From positions 5,456,001-5,520,000 of the forward strand of contig CAWAHD010000002.1 of the NCBI GenBank assembly GCA_963781785.1: a DNA stretch of 64,000 nt, in the 5' to 3' direction. Numbering within the stretch: the first letter of the stretch is position 1; every line of letters starts with the position of its first letter. The stretch is from CAWAHD01 sp963781785 (GTDB lineage Bacteria; Planctomycetota; Planctomycetia; Isosphaerales; Isosphaeraceae). Of this stretch, positions 39,579 through 48,108 are shown one piece after another. The translations under genes were made by a program, and so were the position numbers. The notes beneath the pieces are model-generated. The model saw nothing but the letters and a program-made list of their open reading frames with translations. It had not been told where the DNA came from and ran no database searches.

Positions 39579-41252
39579 GTGATCCTGAAGAGCATCACAC
39601 CCCGAAACTTTGGACCGTTCGCGGCGGAATCGGCTCTGACGCTTGATCCCGACGTGACGGTTCTCACCGGTCCGAACGATGTCGGTAAGAGCCTTGTGCT
39701 TCGCGCGATCCAAATTCTCTGCACCAACGTCGTAGCCGAAGGCCACGACGTCAACCGAGATCGGACCGGCCAGTTCAACGGTAGGTGGCAAGACGATCCC
39801 GAGGTCTGCTGCGAGGCGGAATTCGAATTGACGGAACGGACGCTCGGAATCGGTGGAATACCGCCGGGCTTCAATCCGGGCTCGATCATGTCCGTTCGCA
39901 AACACATGGTTTCAAAGAGCCCCAGTGCACGCGTGACCGAACTGAGGAGAGGAGACCTGACAACCACGCAATTGGCGCAATGGAGCAAGTTCCCCGACGT
40001 CCTGTTTCTGCCGCTTCACAGCGAGCTTCGTGAGGCAATTGATCTGAGCGCGATGACCGACGCCGAGAGCCACCTCATCCGACTTGGATTTGGTAATGCG
40101 TTCTCTATCGCCCAGCATAAGGCGATGACTGAAATCGCCCGGTCGTTCCGCATCAACGAGGGGGAAGAGAAGCTCAATTCTCGCCTGAAGCAAATCCTGC
40201 CACCGACGATGCCGATGCGGTTCAAGCTGTTGGAAGTCGCAGGAGACGCCGGAGTCCTCGGTGTCGGCTTGATCGATGAGCATTCAGGTTTTGCCCCGAT
40301 TGGCTCTCGCGGGTCAGGAGTTCGACGGCTTCTGAACATCATGGGAGCGTTGCTTCGCCTCGACCCCGCGACCGGCTACTCGATCGTTCTCTACGACGAA
40401 CCGGAGGCATCCCTCCACTCCGATGCCCAGCACATGCTGCGCCGGCTACTCGAAAGCGTGGCCTCCCACCCGACGATCCAAGTTGTCTACTCAACTCACT
40501 CACCTGCGATGATAAACACGCTTCGACCGCAGTCCATCCGGGTACTGGAGCGCACGCGTGAAGGCGGAAAGGCGGTTTCGCGCTTTCTGAACGATGCGTT
40601 TGCAGGCAACTATTCATTGGTGCGAACCAGCCTCGGGATCAGTCCGGCGGATTCCTTGCTATACGCGCCCATCACGATCGTCGTTGAAGGCCCGACTGAG
40701 GTTCGTACCATTCCTCTTATTCTGCTCAAACTGGCGGAAGCGAAGGTCATCGAGCAATCGCTGCTCGACGTTCTTCTTCCGCAAACACACATCCTGGATG
40801 GTGAGGGCGCCAAATTCGAGTACATGTGCCGCCTCGCGAAATCTCAGCACGCCCGCCCCGTGGTCTTTCTTGACGGCGACAAAGCAAACGAGCTTACGAC
40901 GGTCCGCGAGAGGCACGTCGATGTTCCAATCATCCTTCTCCCTGCGGGAACCGAGTTCGAGGACCTCGTACCGAAATCGAAGTACATCGAAGCCGCAGCA
41001 GTTCTGCTTGAGGACGAGTCGGGGACAATCTCTGAGGCCTCGTTTTCAGCTTGGGAATCCAAGATCAAGCCCAGGCCATCGATGATGTTCTCAAAGAGAA
41101 TCAACAGATGGCTCGAAGACGACTTTGGGATGTCCCTATCAAAGCCTCGCCTCATGGAAAAGGCAGTCGAGCTGACAAGTGCATCGGATATTGTCGCCGA
41201 GCCGTTCAGAAAACTCGTGGAGGCAATGAAAGCGGTCAGCCAAACACTTTGA
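39579..41252 (+). CDS. OLD-family ATPase with TOPRIM nuclease domain
   Basis: 557 residues from GTG 39579, three bases after drmMI. Walker A GPNDVGKS is at 31-38. IVLYDEPEASLHSDAQHML (Walker B) and YSTHSPAMINTL complete an ABC-type ATPase. The C-terminal TOPRIM domain shows VVEGPTEVR, with the metal-binding Glu, and FLDGDKANE with the DxD pair. OLD nucleases are phage-defence proteins; GajA of Gabija belongs to the same family. No UvrD-like GajB follows here. Close coupling to drmMI suggests it works with or rides along with DISARM. Confidence 0.83.
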   Translation: MILKSITPRNFGPFAAESALTLDPDVTVLTGPNDVGKSLVLRAIQILCTNVVAEGHDVNRDRTGQFNGRWQDDPEVCCEAEFELTERTLGIGGIPPGFNPGSIMSVRKHMVSKSPSARVTELRRGDLTTTQLAQWSKFPDVLFLPLHSELREAIDLSAMTDAESHLIRLGFGNAFSIAQHKAMTEIARSFRINEGEEKLNSRLKQILPPTMPMRFKLLEVAGDAGVLGVGLIDEHSGFAPIGSRGSGVRRLLNIMGALLRLDPATGYSIVLYDEPEASLHSDAQHMLRRLLESVASHPTIQVVYSTHSPAMINTLRPQSIRVLERTREGGKAVSRFLNDAFAGNYSLVRTSLGISPADSLLYAPITIVVEGPTEVRTIPLILLKLAEAKVIEQSLLDVLLPQTHILDGEGAKFEYMCRLAKSQHARPVVFLDGDKANELTTVRERHVDVPIILLPAGTEFEDLVPKSKYIEAAAVLLEDESGTISEASFSAWESKIKPRPSMMFSKRINRWLEDDFGMSLSKPRLMEKAVELTSASDIVAEPFRKLVEAMKAVSQTL

Positions 41253-41266
41253 GGACGATCCGTCTC

Positions 41267-41674
41267 ATGAGCTATATCGCACTGTCGAGGACGCCATTGC
41301 TGCTTCAACCGCGCGAGGAACCCCTCCAGGACGTGTCGCGCGGGCTCGGCAATCAGCGTCTCGGCTCCAGGATCGAGGGGGCACTCCGACGCCATCTCCG
41401 CGCTGCGATCCGCCGCCGGACTATCCAGCCACACGGCCCATTGGTTGTGTGTGGCGGAGCGGATGCCGTGACAGATTACGAACTCAACGAGTTGTGGGAG
41501 GTGCCCCGAGCGGGGATGAGAAAGGGGACCAGCTACGAGGGCGAAGACGTCATTCACGCTCTGGACGGCTAGCAGGGATTTGTCGGCGTCACCGACACAA
41601 TCCGCCACGCGATCAACAGGGCGATTCGACATGGGGGCTTGAAGTACGAAGGTAGTGCCATCTGGAGGGGATGA
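41267..41674 (+). CDS. Small unrecognised gene with in-frame amber codon
   Basis: From ATG 41267, 14 bases after the OLD gene, a 136-codon frame (including the final TGA) has codon use like its neighbours. It is interrupted only by a TAG at 41570-41572. The first part ends DYELNELWEVP...GEDVIHALDG, and the same frame continues QGFVGVTDTIRHAINRAIRHGGLKYEGSAIWRG to the TGA. The first part contains LGSRIEGALRRHL, reminiscent of a winged-helix tail seen in DUF3320 proteins, but this is weak. It may be a nonsense-mutated gene or a base error. Confidence 0.5.
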
Positions 41675-41716
41675 GACCAGCAGCGGAAAGACGTTTCGCC
41701 GCAGTCTGTTCGCCTG

Positions 41717-43522
41717 ATGGCGAGCTTGAAGGCTCTGACCTGTTGCAATGGGAGGCCGGACTTGACTGATGAGGAGGTGTTCGAACTGATCGCGACTCTG
41801 CGCAGATGGGGCACGGACATCGAGGATGTCGAGGCCAAGAAGGCGACGCACGCCTTGCCCAAGCGGCTGTGGGAGACTCTGTCGTCCTTCGCCAATCAGC
41901 CCGGTGGTGGAACGATCGTACTGGGCCTGGATGAGACAGCCAGTTTTGCCACGGTCGGCGTCAAGGACGTCGCCAAGTTGCAATCCGACTTGGCCAGCCT
42001 TTGCGACGAGATGGAACCTCCGCTCCGCCCACTGATTCGTGTACATGAATTCGAGGGGGTACAGCTCGTCGTGGCGGAAGTGCCCGAGGTCGCCCTGGAA
42101 CAGAAGCCGTGCTATTACAAGGGCAGCGGCCTCTACACCGGGTCGTTCGTCCGCGTTGCCGACGGCGATCGCAAGATGAGTCAATACGAGGTTCATCTCG
42201 CCCTGGAGAACAGAGGTCAGCCAACTCACGACATCGAGTCCGTTCCGGAGTCCAGCGTCAGCGACCTCGAACCCACTCTTTTGCAGCGGTTCCTGGACCG
42301 TGTGCGCAGACGACGTGCCAAACTCGCCCGCGTCGAGGATCCCGAATTGCTTCGGACATTGAGTGTCCTGAATCAAAGCGGTGAAGCGACGCTAGCGGGT
42401 TTGCTTTGCTTTGCCCCGTTTCCGCAGCGATGGTTTCCCAACCTGACAATAACTCTCATTCATTACCCTGGGACCAGTCCAGACGAACTGGGTCCACGCG
42501 GTGAGCGTCTACTGGATAACCGACGCTTCGACGGTCCGCTTCCCCAAGCGCTCGATGACGCGCTTCAGGCGGTAATTGGCTCGATGAAGCAACGAACCCT
42601 GATCCAGGGGCTCTTTCGCGAGGAGATACCGGAGTATCCCCCCGAGGCGATCCGAGAGGCGTTGGTCAATGCGGTCGCTCATCGCGATTACAGTCACCCG
42701 GCGCGCGGGACTTTCGTCCAGATTCAGATGTTCCAGAACCTCCTGGTGATCCAGAATCCTGGGGGGCTTTTTGGCCCAATAAACGAGGACAACCTGGGCG
42801 AGCCCGGTGCCCAGTCTGCTCGCAATCAGTTTTTGATCCAGATGCTCGAAGACCTCGGCCCGGCAGAGAACAGAGGGACTGGCATACCGACCATGATGCG
42901 CGAGACGCGTTGCGCTCAAATGTCGCCCCCGGAGTTCGATGATAACCGGACGTTCTTCCGCGTGACGTTTTCCAACGACACGATGCTCGACGACGTCACC
43001 GTCGAGTGGCTGAATCAGTTCTCGGGCTTGGATCTAACCGAGGAGCAACGATTGGCCCTCGCCTACACCCTGCACCAGCAGGAGATCACCAATGGTACTT
43101 TCCGCCGACTGACTGGAGCGGACAGCCGTGAAACGAGCGCTCTATTGCACGATCTGGTCACAAGGGGTCTGCTGGTCCAGCAGGGTACGCGGCGATGGGC
43201 CGCCTATCGCCTTTCCCCGCGCGCTGCTCAAGCCGTGGACGAACACGAGACAGAAGGAATCGGCGATGAGACCGAACCCCTGCCTCAAGTGGATGCGCGA
43301 GTCACTCCTGCCCAACGGCAGGACAGAATCTGTCAATTCGTCGCCGCACGCGGACCGATTGCCTCCCGCGCAATCAGCTCGGAACTCAAGATTCCTCGCG
43401 CCACTGTGCGGTATGATCTCCGCAAACTTGTCGCTGCAAGGCGTTTAGAGCGGACAACTAACGATCCCAAAGATCCGCGGACCGAATACCGCGTGATGAC
43501 TCTGACCCAACCAGACGCGTGA
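41717..43522 (+). CDS. AlbA_2/HATPase/winged-helix protein
   Basis: 601 residues. The N-terminal 130 residues fit the AlbA_2 (Schlafen-like, divergent AAA_4) domain: DVEAKKATHALPKRLWETLSSFANQPGGGTIVLGL. A HATPase-like domain follows near 305-400, with REALVNAVAHRDYSHP and ENRGTGIPTMMRETR. The last 60 residues form a winged helix (ISSELKIPRATVRYDLRKLVAARRLERT). Proteins with this layout are annotated as putative ATP-binding transcriptional regulators, and Schlafen-like domains also occur in phage defence. It is preceded by the small amber-split gene and followed by an 11-bp repeat array. Confidence 0.82.
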   Translation: MASLKALTCCNGRPDLTDEEVFELIATLRRWGTDIEDVEAKKATHALPKRLWETLSSFANQPGGGTIVLGLDETASFATVGVKDVAKLQSDLASLCDEMEPPLRPLIRVHEFEGVQLVVAEVPEVALEQKPCYYKGSGLYTGSFVRVADGDRKMSQYEVHLALENRGQPTHDIESVPESSVSDLEPTLLQRFLDRVRRRRAKLARVEDPELLRTLSVLNQSGEATLAGLLCFAPFPQRWFPNLTITLIHYPGTSPDELGPRGERLLDNRRFDGPLPQALDDALQAVIGSMKQRTLIQGLFREEIPEYPPEAIREALVNAVAHRDYSHPARGTFVQIQMFQNLLVIQNPGGLFGPINEDNLGEPGAQSARNQFLIQMLEDLGPAENRGTGIPTMMRETRCAQMSPPEFDDNRTFFRVTFSNDTMLDDVTVEWLNQFSGLDLTEEQRLALAYTLHQQEITNGTFRRLTGADSRETSALLHDLVTRGLLVQQGTRRWAAYRLSPRAAQAVDEHETEGIGDETEPLPQVDARVTPAQRQDRICQFVAARGPIASRAISSELKIPRATVRYDLRKLVAARRLERTTNDPKDPRTEYRVMTLTQPDA

Positions 43523-43546
43523 GTGCGTGGATCTTCGGCGTTTATC

Positions 43547-43594
43547 AAGCTCTTAGCAAGCTCTTAGCAAGCTCTTAGCAAGCTCTTAGCAAGC
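43547..43594 (+). repeat. Four perfect 11-bp direct repeats
   Basis: AAGCTCTTAGC repeats four times head to tail (43547-43590), plus a partial fifth. The 11-base period places each unit on about the same face of the helix. It lies just after the AlbA_2 gene and about 60 bases before a VapB-like gene, so it could be a regulator-binding array or simple slippage repeats. Confidence 0.75.
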
Positions 43595-43652
43595 AGGTCA
43601 CGCGCTTCCGGATCGACGTGGAATCTACTGGTTTTCAGCCGGAACCGCGAAA

Positions 43653-43948
43653 ATGAGAATCGTCGCGCGGAACATTAACCGCCGTACCCGAGAGAAGCCG
43701 GCTCTAAAACCTGGCCGCGTCCGGGCCACGCTCCAGCCCGTCACAGGTAGCTCTCTACCGATACGCAGTCTGGCCGACACGATCGACGAGATCCGACAGT
43801 ACCAGCAGGCTGGGGCTACGCCGGACGCGCGCCCGAGGAGATCGCACACCAGACGGCCCTGCACCAAACGGATGAGGATGCCTACGAACAGCGAATGCAG
43901 GAGGTCTGGTCGCAGACCAAGTCGGGTGCCTCTTCTGGGGGGGCCTGA
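43653..43948 (+). pseudogene. VapB-like antitoxin, frameshifted
   Basis: ATG 43653 opens a basic N-terminus and then LADTIDEIRQYQQAG. At the GGGG of 43813-43816 the frame changes and continues GYAGRAPEEIAHQTALHQTDEDAYEQRMQEVW to a TGA at 43946-43948. That stop overlaps the ATG of a PIN-domain fragment (TGATG). The pairing is the usual antitoxin-toxin arrangement. The N-terminal DNA-binding family is not recognisable. Confidence 0.45.
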
Positions 43949-44100
43949 TGGCCGTCTACCTCGATACGTGCGTCGTGATCTATGCCGTCGAGGGATGGGC
44001 CCCTTCCGGCAGAGAGCCCGGGCGCACGTCGCCACGATGGAGGCGGCCCGGCATCATTTCATCATTAGTGACGTGTCTCGTGGCGAGTCCGACGCAATTT
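43948..44100 (+). pseudogene. VapC-like PIN toxin fragment
   Basis: The frame starts MAVYLDTCVVIYAVEG, the classic first strand of a PIN ribonuclease with its catalytic Asp. It shifts after about residue 17, where the next frame continues PFRQRARAHVATMEAARHHFIISD. It stops near 44100 without the remaining acidic residues. About 40 residues of a normal 135 survive, so the toxin is dead. The sequence up to 44284 holds no recognised remainder. Confidence 0.6.
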
Positions 44101-44284
44101 GACGTAATTCGACGCAATCAAGGATTTGCCTGGCATTTTCGTAAGTCATTGGCAGCAAATGTCTCGGTGATTCGTATTGGGATTGGCCAACTGAGAAATG
44201 ACGTAATCCAACACCCACCCCGACATCTCACGGACGTGGCAGAGCGACGAGATGGACCAAGGCACCCGCCCGACGATCGGATCA

Positions 44285-44884
44285 TCAGCTCGACGAAATC
44301 TGCTTGAACCACCATGCCGACTCAGGCATCGCTGCATCCGGTCGGAACTGGGCGAGCGTCTGGATGCCGATCAGGGCCTGGACCAGTGTGGCGTTGTCGG
44401 GCCGGGTCGCGCTGGCCCAGGTTTTCACAAGCTCTGGGCATGAGATCACCGTCAGTCCCGCCTGCCCCGCGACCCGGATGGCCTTGCGGTCGTCGGTCGC
44501 TAACGACCACCCCCGAGACTCGGCGATCGCCAGGAACATGGCATTGCCATCGGAGCGGAACTGGGCGGCGTAGTGGGTAAAGCGAGCCTGCTCTTGCGGG
44601 CTGTCGGGCTGGCATGCTGTCAGCAGGCCCGAAGCGAAGTACGGGGTCTGGTCGGCTGGCTCATTGACGAAAACGCCAGGCTTTGCCGGATCGTGCCGGC
44701 GCAGGTACTGGATCTCGGCCTGAACGGCGGAGGGTACGTGCCAGGCGTAGCGGTTGCCCCGTAGGATTGCCTCGAAGTGCCCGGAGACCAGCAGGTCGAT
44801 CAGGCAGCTCGCGTCGATTATTGCCCGCCGCGTAGGATCGGTTGGCGAGAGCTCGCCGGACCGAGCCGTGTTCCGATTGCGCAA
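44285..44884 (-). CDS. PIN-domain protein next to an XRE-ImmA gene
   Basis: 199 residues from a TTG at 44882-44884; the start is uncertain. IIDASCLIDLL (22-32) carries the first catalytic Asp. SDGNAMFLAIAESRGWSLATDDRKAIRVA carries the later acidic residues of a PIN-type metal ribonuclease. It lies 187 bases downstream of the XRE-ImmA gene on the same strand, both reading against the DISARM operon. XRE-ImmA proteins next to PIN-fold proteins often form toxin-antitoxin-like modules, so this is likely the effector. Confidence 0.68.
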   Translation of the reverse strand: MRNRNTARSGELSPTDPTRRAIIDASCLIDLLVSGHFEAILRGNRYAWHVPSAVQAEIQYLRRHDPAKPGVFVNEPADQTPYFASGLLTACQPDSPQEQARFTHYAAQFRSDGNAMFLAIAESRGWSLATDDRKAIRVAGQAGLTVISCPELVKTWASATRPDNATLVQALIGIQTLAQFRPDAAMPESAWWFKQISSS

Positions 44885-44990
44885 ACCAATGTGTCTACGC
44901 TCATATACTATACATCAAAAATTGTATATATTTAATATTTGAAATTATTTATATGAATAATATCTGACATTCTGGCCAGTGTAGTTGAAT
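44885..44990. other. AT-rich spacer
   Basis: Roughly 44895-44975 is strongly AT-rich (stretches such as TTGTATATATTTAATATTTG) within an otherwise GC-rich window. It separates the PIN gene from the XRE-ImmA gene. It may hold the PIN promoter or mark a junction of acquired DNA. Confidence 0.6.
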
Positions 44991-45071
44991 GAAGCAAAAA
45001 CGTCAATACTTCTGGTTCGGGAAATTCACACTCGTGAGTTCGCGATGCAACAGCTCATCGAGCGGCACTCA

Positions 45072-46301
45072 TCAGGTCTCTCTAATCAGCGACGTAGAGA
45101 AATCCATCTTCACCGATCGTTCCTCGCCCGAAGGCTCGATCTCACGGCTCGTCAGGGTGCGGTTGGCAACCTCCCGAGCCGTGGCGATGTCGCATCGCAG
45201 GTAATGGGCGAGGTCCGAGTCTCCGATCATTTCTCGCTGGTAGGCGTGGACGGCAAGTAGCTCGTACCGCTCGGGGACGGCGCTGTCATCAGTCGAGTGA
45301 GGTGGCAGACCGAGCATGGCTTCCGCCTTGCGAGGGGCAAACCCGGACTCCTTGAGCGACTCCCAGGTTCCCTTGGGAATCAGGCCCAACTGCTCGACCC
45401 TCAGCGTCATCGCCTCCAGCGACACGAAGAAGAAGTGTTTCATGCGGCAAAGGTCGGCCACTTGAAAGTCGCCGGTCGTGGTTACGGTCTCCTGGAATTT
45501 CTGCCTGACCGATGAAGTGGGCATCAGGAAGCTCAGAGCGAACGCCTCGGCAAAACGCTCGTTAGCCGGCTTGCGGCCGGGCATCGTCAAGTAGTCGATC
45601 CCCGGCTTGTATCGGTCCGTGCTCAAGAGGAAGTGGCCGTATTCGTGCAGCATCGAGACCCGCCGTCGCTCGGGCGGGTGGTTGCGGTTGATCAGAATGC
45701 ATGCCCCGACTTCGGCCGAGTACGCGTACATCCCGGCGATATTCGAGGGCAGGTCCTTCGTGGAAAAGATCCGCAGACCGACATCCCACTCGAGCGTGCT
45801 CCGAAGGTTGATCACCGGCTGGTCGCCCAGTCCGAGCCGGTTGCGTTCCTGGTTTGCGGCGACCTCCGCTTGCTCGATGGGGTCGATCCTCAAGTTAAGC
45901 ACCACCTCGGCAGGATAGCTGGGCCGGAGCGGGGCGTTCATCATCCGCTCGAGTTCCAGGTAATCCTCAGCGAGAGCCTGCATCTGATCGATGGCGGTGT
46001 TGAGTGAGAGCTTGGACTGGTCCCCGGTCTTCATCTTGTCGGCGACGGCTCGAAGATGTGGCTGTAAGTCGGTGACCGGCTCGCCTGGCCGAACCAGCTC
46101 GTTGACCTTGCGTCCGAAGAACGATGCCAGCTTGATGATCTCATCGGACTTGGCCGGCCGCTCACCCTTCTCAATGGCGATGTACGTGGGGCGGCTGTAG
46201 CCCAGGAACTCGGCGACCTCCTCCTGCGTTTTGCCACGAGCCTTGCGGGCCTGGGTGATGCGCTGGCCGATGATGCGGGGGTCGATGTCAACGGGAGGCA
46301 T
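45072..46301 (-). CDS. XRE-family regulator fused to ImmA/IrrE-type metallopeptidase
   Basis: 409 residues from ATG 46299-46301 (MPPVDIDPRIIGQRI), with AGGAG upstream. The helix-turn-helix spans about residues 10-65 (ARKARGKTQEEVAEFLGYSRPTYIAIEKGE). The peptidase domain has HEYGH, an HExxH zinc site, near residue 218. This architecture occurs in regulators that cleave a repressor or antitoxin to release a response (ImmA of ICEBs1, IrrE/PprI of Deinococcus). It heads a minus-strand pair with the PIN gene. Confidence 0.87.
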   Translation of the reverse strand: MPPVDIDPRIIGQRITQARKARGKTQEEVAEFLGYSRPTYIAIEKGERPAKSDEIIKLASFFGRKVNELVRPGEPVTDLQPHLRAVADKMKTGDQSKLSLNTAIDQMQALAEDYLELERMMNAPLRPSYPAEVVLNLRIDPIEQAEVAANQERNRLGLGDQPVINLRSTLEWDVGLRIFSTKDLPSNIAGMYAYSAEVGACILINRNHPPERRRVSMLHEYGHFLLSTDRYKPGIDYLTMPGRKPANERFAEAFALSFLMPTSSVRQKFQETVTTTGDFQVADLCRMKHFFFVSLEAMTLRVEQLGLIPKGTWESLKESGFAPRKAEAMLGLPPHSTDDSAVPERYELLAVHAYQREMIGDSDLAHYLRCDIATAREVANRTLTSREIEPSGEERSVKMDFSTSLIRET

Positions 46302-46490
46302 GGATCGCTCCTGACTCGACGGAGATTCCGGCCGGGGCCAAAAGCCCAGCCCACGTGTACCCACGCTCGCATCCTTCGGCTGCCGTCTGTTGCCACTCGT
46401 TGCGATAGGCTGCGAGCAGTGCGATGATTCCCGGTTTTTCAGCTATTGATGTTCGTCAACCCGTTGGGTGGGCATCGCGCTCGCCGAATT

Positions 46491-46599
46491 GTCGCCTTTC
46501 GCTCCCGCGAAAGTACTCATTCTTGCGCTGTGAAAGGAACACACTTTCGCAGGAGCGAAAGGCGACTCTGGTGCTTTGTCACACTTGCAGTTTCGGGTC
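46491..46599 (+). repeat. Composite palindromic repeat, copy 1
   Basis: 109 bases. The ends 46491-46515 and 46543-46566 form a near-perfect 24-base inverted repeat (GTCGCCTTTCGCTCC...GGAGCGAAAGGCGAC). A common tail runs to TTTCGGGTC. Copy 2 differs at two bases. Each copy is followed by a GGTTGACC...GTCAACC inverted repeat, giving a 236-base period. Confidence 0.85.
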
Positions 46600-46726
46600 A
46601 TGCGTTGCGTTAAGGTCGGTTGACCGCGCTGAAACCGAAGTCCGTCAACCCGAAATAGGAAGTGTGACAGACCGCGAGTCCGATCCCGCGACTGCGCTTT
46701 GCCTTGAGCATCGGGCTGGCCCAATC

Positions 46727-46835
46727 GTCGCCTTTCGCTCCCGCGAAAGTACTCATTCTTGTGCTGTGAACGGAACACACTTTCGCAGGAGCGAAAGGCG
46801 ACTCTGGTGCTTTGTCACACTTGCAGTTTCGGGTC
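46727..46835 (+). repeat. Composite palindromic repeat, copy 2
   Basis: Matches 46491-46599 at 107 of 109 positions and keeps the 24-base inverted ends. It is followed at 46853-46886 by GGTTGACC...GGTCAACC, as after copy 1. The element has no coding content, so it resembles a non-autonomous or REP-type unit. Confidence 0.85.
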
Positions 46836-47154
46836 GTGCGTCGCGCCAACGACGGTTGACCACGCTGCAACCGAGGTTGGTCAACCCGAGATGAGAAGCG
46901 CGACACACCTCGAGTACTATTCCCAAGCGAGTTTACAAAGTCAACTCAGACTTGCACTCAGAGAGATCATATGTCAAATTGCGCGACGAGCGATTCTGTT
47001 GAACGAAGCACAGAAGGCCGCAGATAAATTGCAGAGAGGCAGCAGTCCCTCCGAACCTTGGGACGGATCGGAAGGGTCTAGCCATATAGGTGGTCGACCT
47101 TTGGAACTTGTCGGGGATTATCGTCCCCAAAGCGCTTGGGAGCCCAGTCGACGA

Positions 47155-48108
47155 ATGTCTAACACGCCGTGTGGGCCGAGCGTGGCGATCGCGTCCTTGT
47201 CGATCCGCGACTTCCGCGGGATCGAAAAGCTGGACCTCGATTTCCGCGGCCCCGACGGGCATCCCAATTCACTCGTCGTCCTGGCTGGCCCAAATGGCTG
47301 CGGCAAGACTGCCATCCTGGAGGCTGCACTCCTCTCCCTGGGAGGGGACAATCTGGCGGTCGGTCGCCGGGACGAGCGCGCCATCCGAAGAGGAGCCGCC
47401 GACTACGTGATTCAGGCCGTAATCAAATCCGAGACAGGCCACGGTTTCACTATAAGACGCCAATGTTCGGGGCCGCCAACCCCGCTGCGAGCTCCCATTC
47501 CGCATTGGTACTTCCCGTCGTGGCGCGCGCCGCAGCTTCCCGGGCCGGTTGATGTGACCGTCGGCCGGCGTGGTCGCCATCCGGCCAGAAGGGATGAAAA
47601 CCGGCTGCACCACGCGAAGCAGTGCCTTGTCAATGCGGCGAAAGTCGAACGGTTCCAGAAACCGCTAGCGTCTGGCGGCCATTACTCCAATCTGATCGAT
47701 GTCATCAACGATGCGTGGAGCGAGTTCTACCCCGGCGCCGGGCAAAGCTTCGCTGTCGACGTCGTCACACCGGGTGACGCGGACTCTTCGGGCTCGTTCG
47801 ACGTTTACCGGTTGACTCGCGACGGCTGTCGCCTGGAAGTCGACCTCATGGGCGCCGGCCAGCTCGAGCTGTTCCTGTTCGTCAGCGAGCTGGCGCTGAA
47901 TGAAGACCAGGCGGGCATCATCTTCATCGACGAGCCCGAGCTGCACCTGGATCCTCAGCGGCATCGGCTGATCGTGCGGACACTCAGGCGATTGCAGCCG
48001 CGCTCCCAACTGATCGTTGCGACGCACTCGTCCGAGATCTACGATGCCGCGATGTCGCACGAGCGCCACTACCTTGTCCCAGACGACGATCCGCGCGCAT
48101 GGTTATGA
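47155..48108 (+). CDS. Stand-alone AAA ATPase (RecF/OLD-like, no nuclease domain)
   Basis: 317 residues from ATG 47155. It has Walker A GPNGCGKT at 45-52, a signature-like MGAGQLELFLFVSEL, Walker B IIFIDEPELHLD and the ATHSSEIYDA switch segment. This is the AAA_21 type that senses or drives many defence systems. No TOPRIM or other effector follows in the frame. It is the last gene before drmA, separated by 370 bases that carry a repeat array. Its partner is unknown; the OLD gene 6 kb upstream is of the same ATPase class. Confidence 0.75.
   Translation: MSNTPCGPSVAIASLSIRDFRGIEKLDLDFRGPDGHPNSLVVLAGPNGCGKTAILEAALLSLGGDNLAVGRRDERAIRRGAADYVIQAVIKSETGHGFTIRRQCSGPPTPLRAPIPHWYFPSWRAPQLPGPVDVTVGRRGRHPARRDENRLHHAKQCLVNAAKVERFQKPLASGGHYSNLIDVINDAWSEFYPGAGQSFAVDVVTPGDADSSGSFDVYRLTRDGCRLEVDLMGAGQLELFLFVSELALNEDQAGIIFIDEPELHLDPQRHRLIVRTLRRLQPRSQLIVATHSSEIYDAAMSHERHYLVPDDDPRAWL

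Larger units (their letters stand above)
46302..47154. other. Gap filled by a large palindromic repeat pair
   Basis: This 850-base stretch between the divergent XRE-ImmA and AAA genes has no credible gene. It is dominated by two copies of a composite palindromic repeat, described separately. The rest should contain both promoters. Confidence 0.55.

Noticed and set aside
39579..41252. Gabija system (GajA)
   Set aside because: A GajB UvrD-like helicase is missing downstream, so only an OLD-family nuclease can be claimed.
41570..41572. Pyrrolysine or recoded amber codon
   Set aside because: No pylTSBCD genes are visible and a simple substitution explains it better.
40844..42376. Minus-strand open frame of 510 codons
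   Set aside because: It spans the ends of three plus-strand genes with good motifs, so it is a mirror artefact.
43547..43594. Possible CRISPR array
   Set aside because: The units are 11 bases with no spacers between them and no cas genes are present.
46491..46890. Possible CRISPR array or insertion sequence
   Set aside because: Only two long copies with similar, not unique, intervening sequence, and no transposase frame inside.
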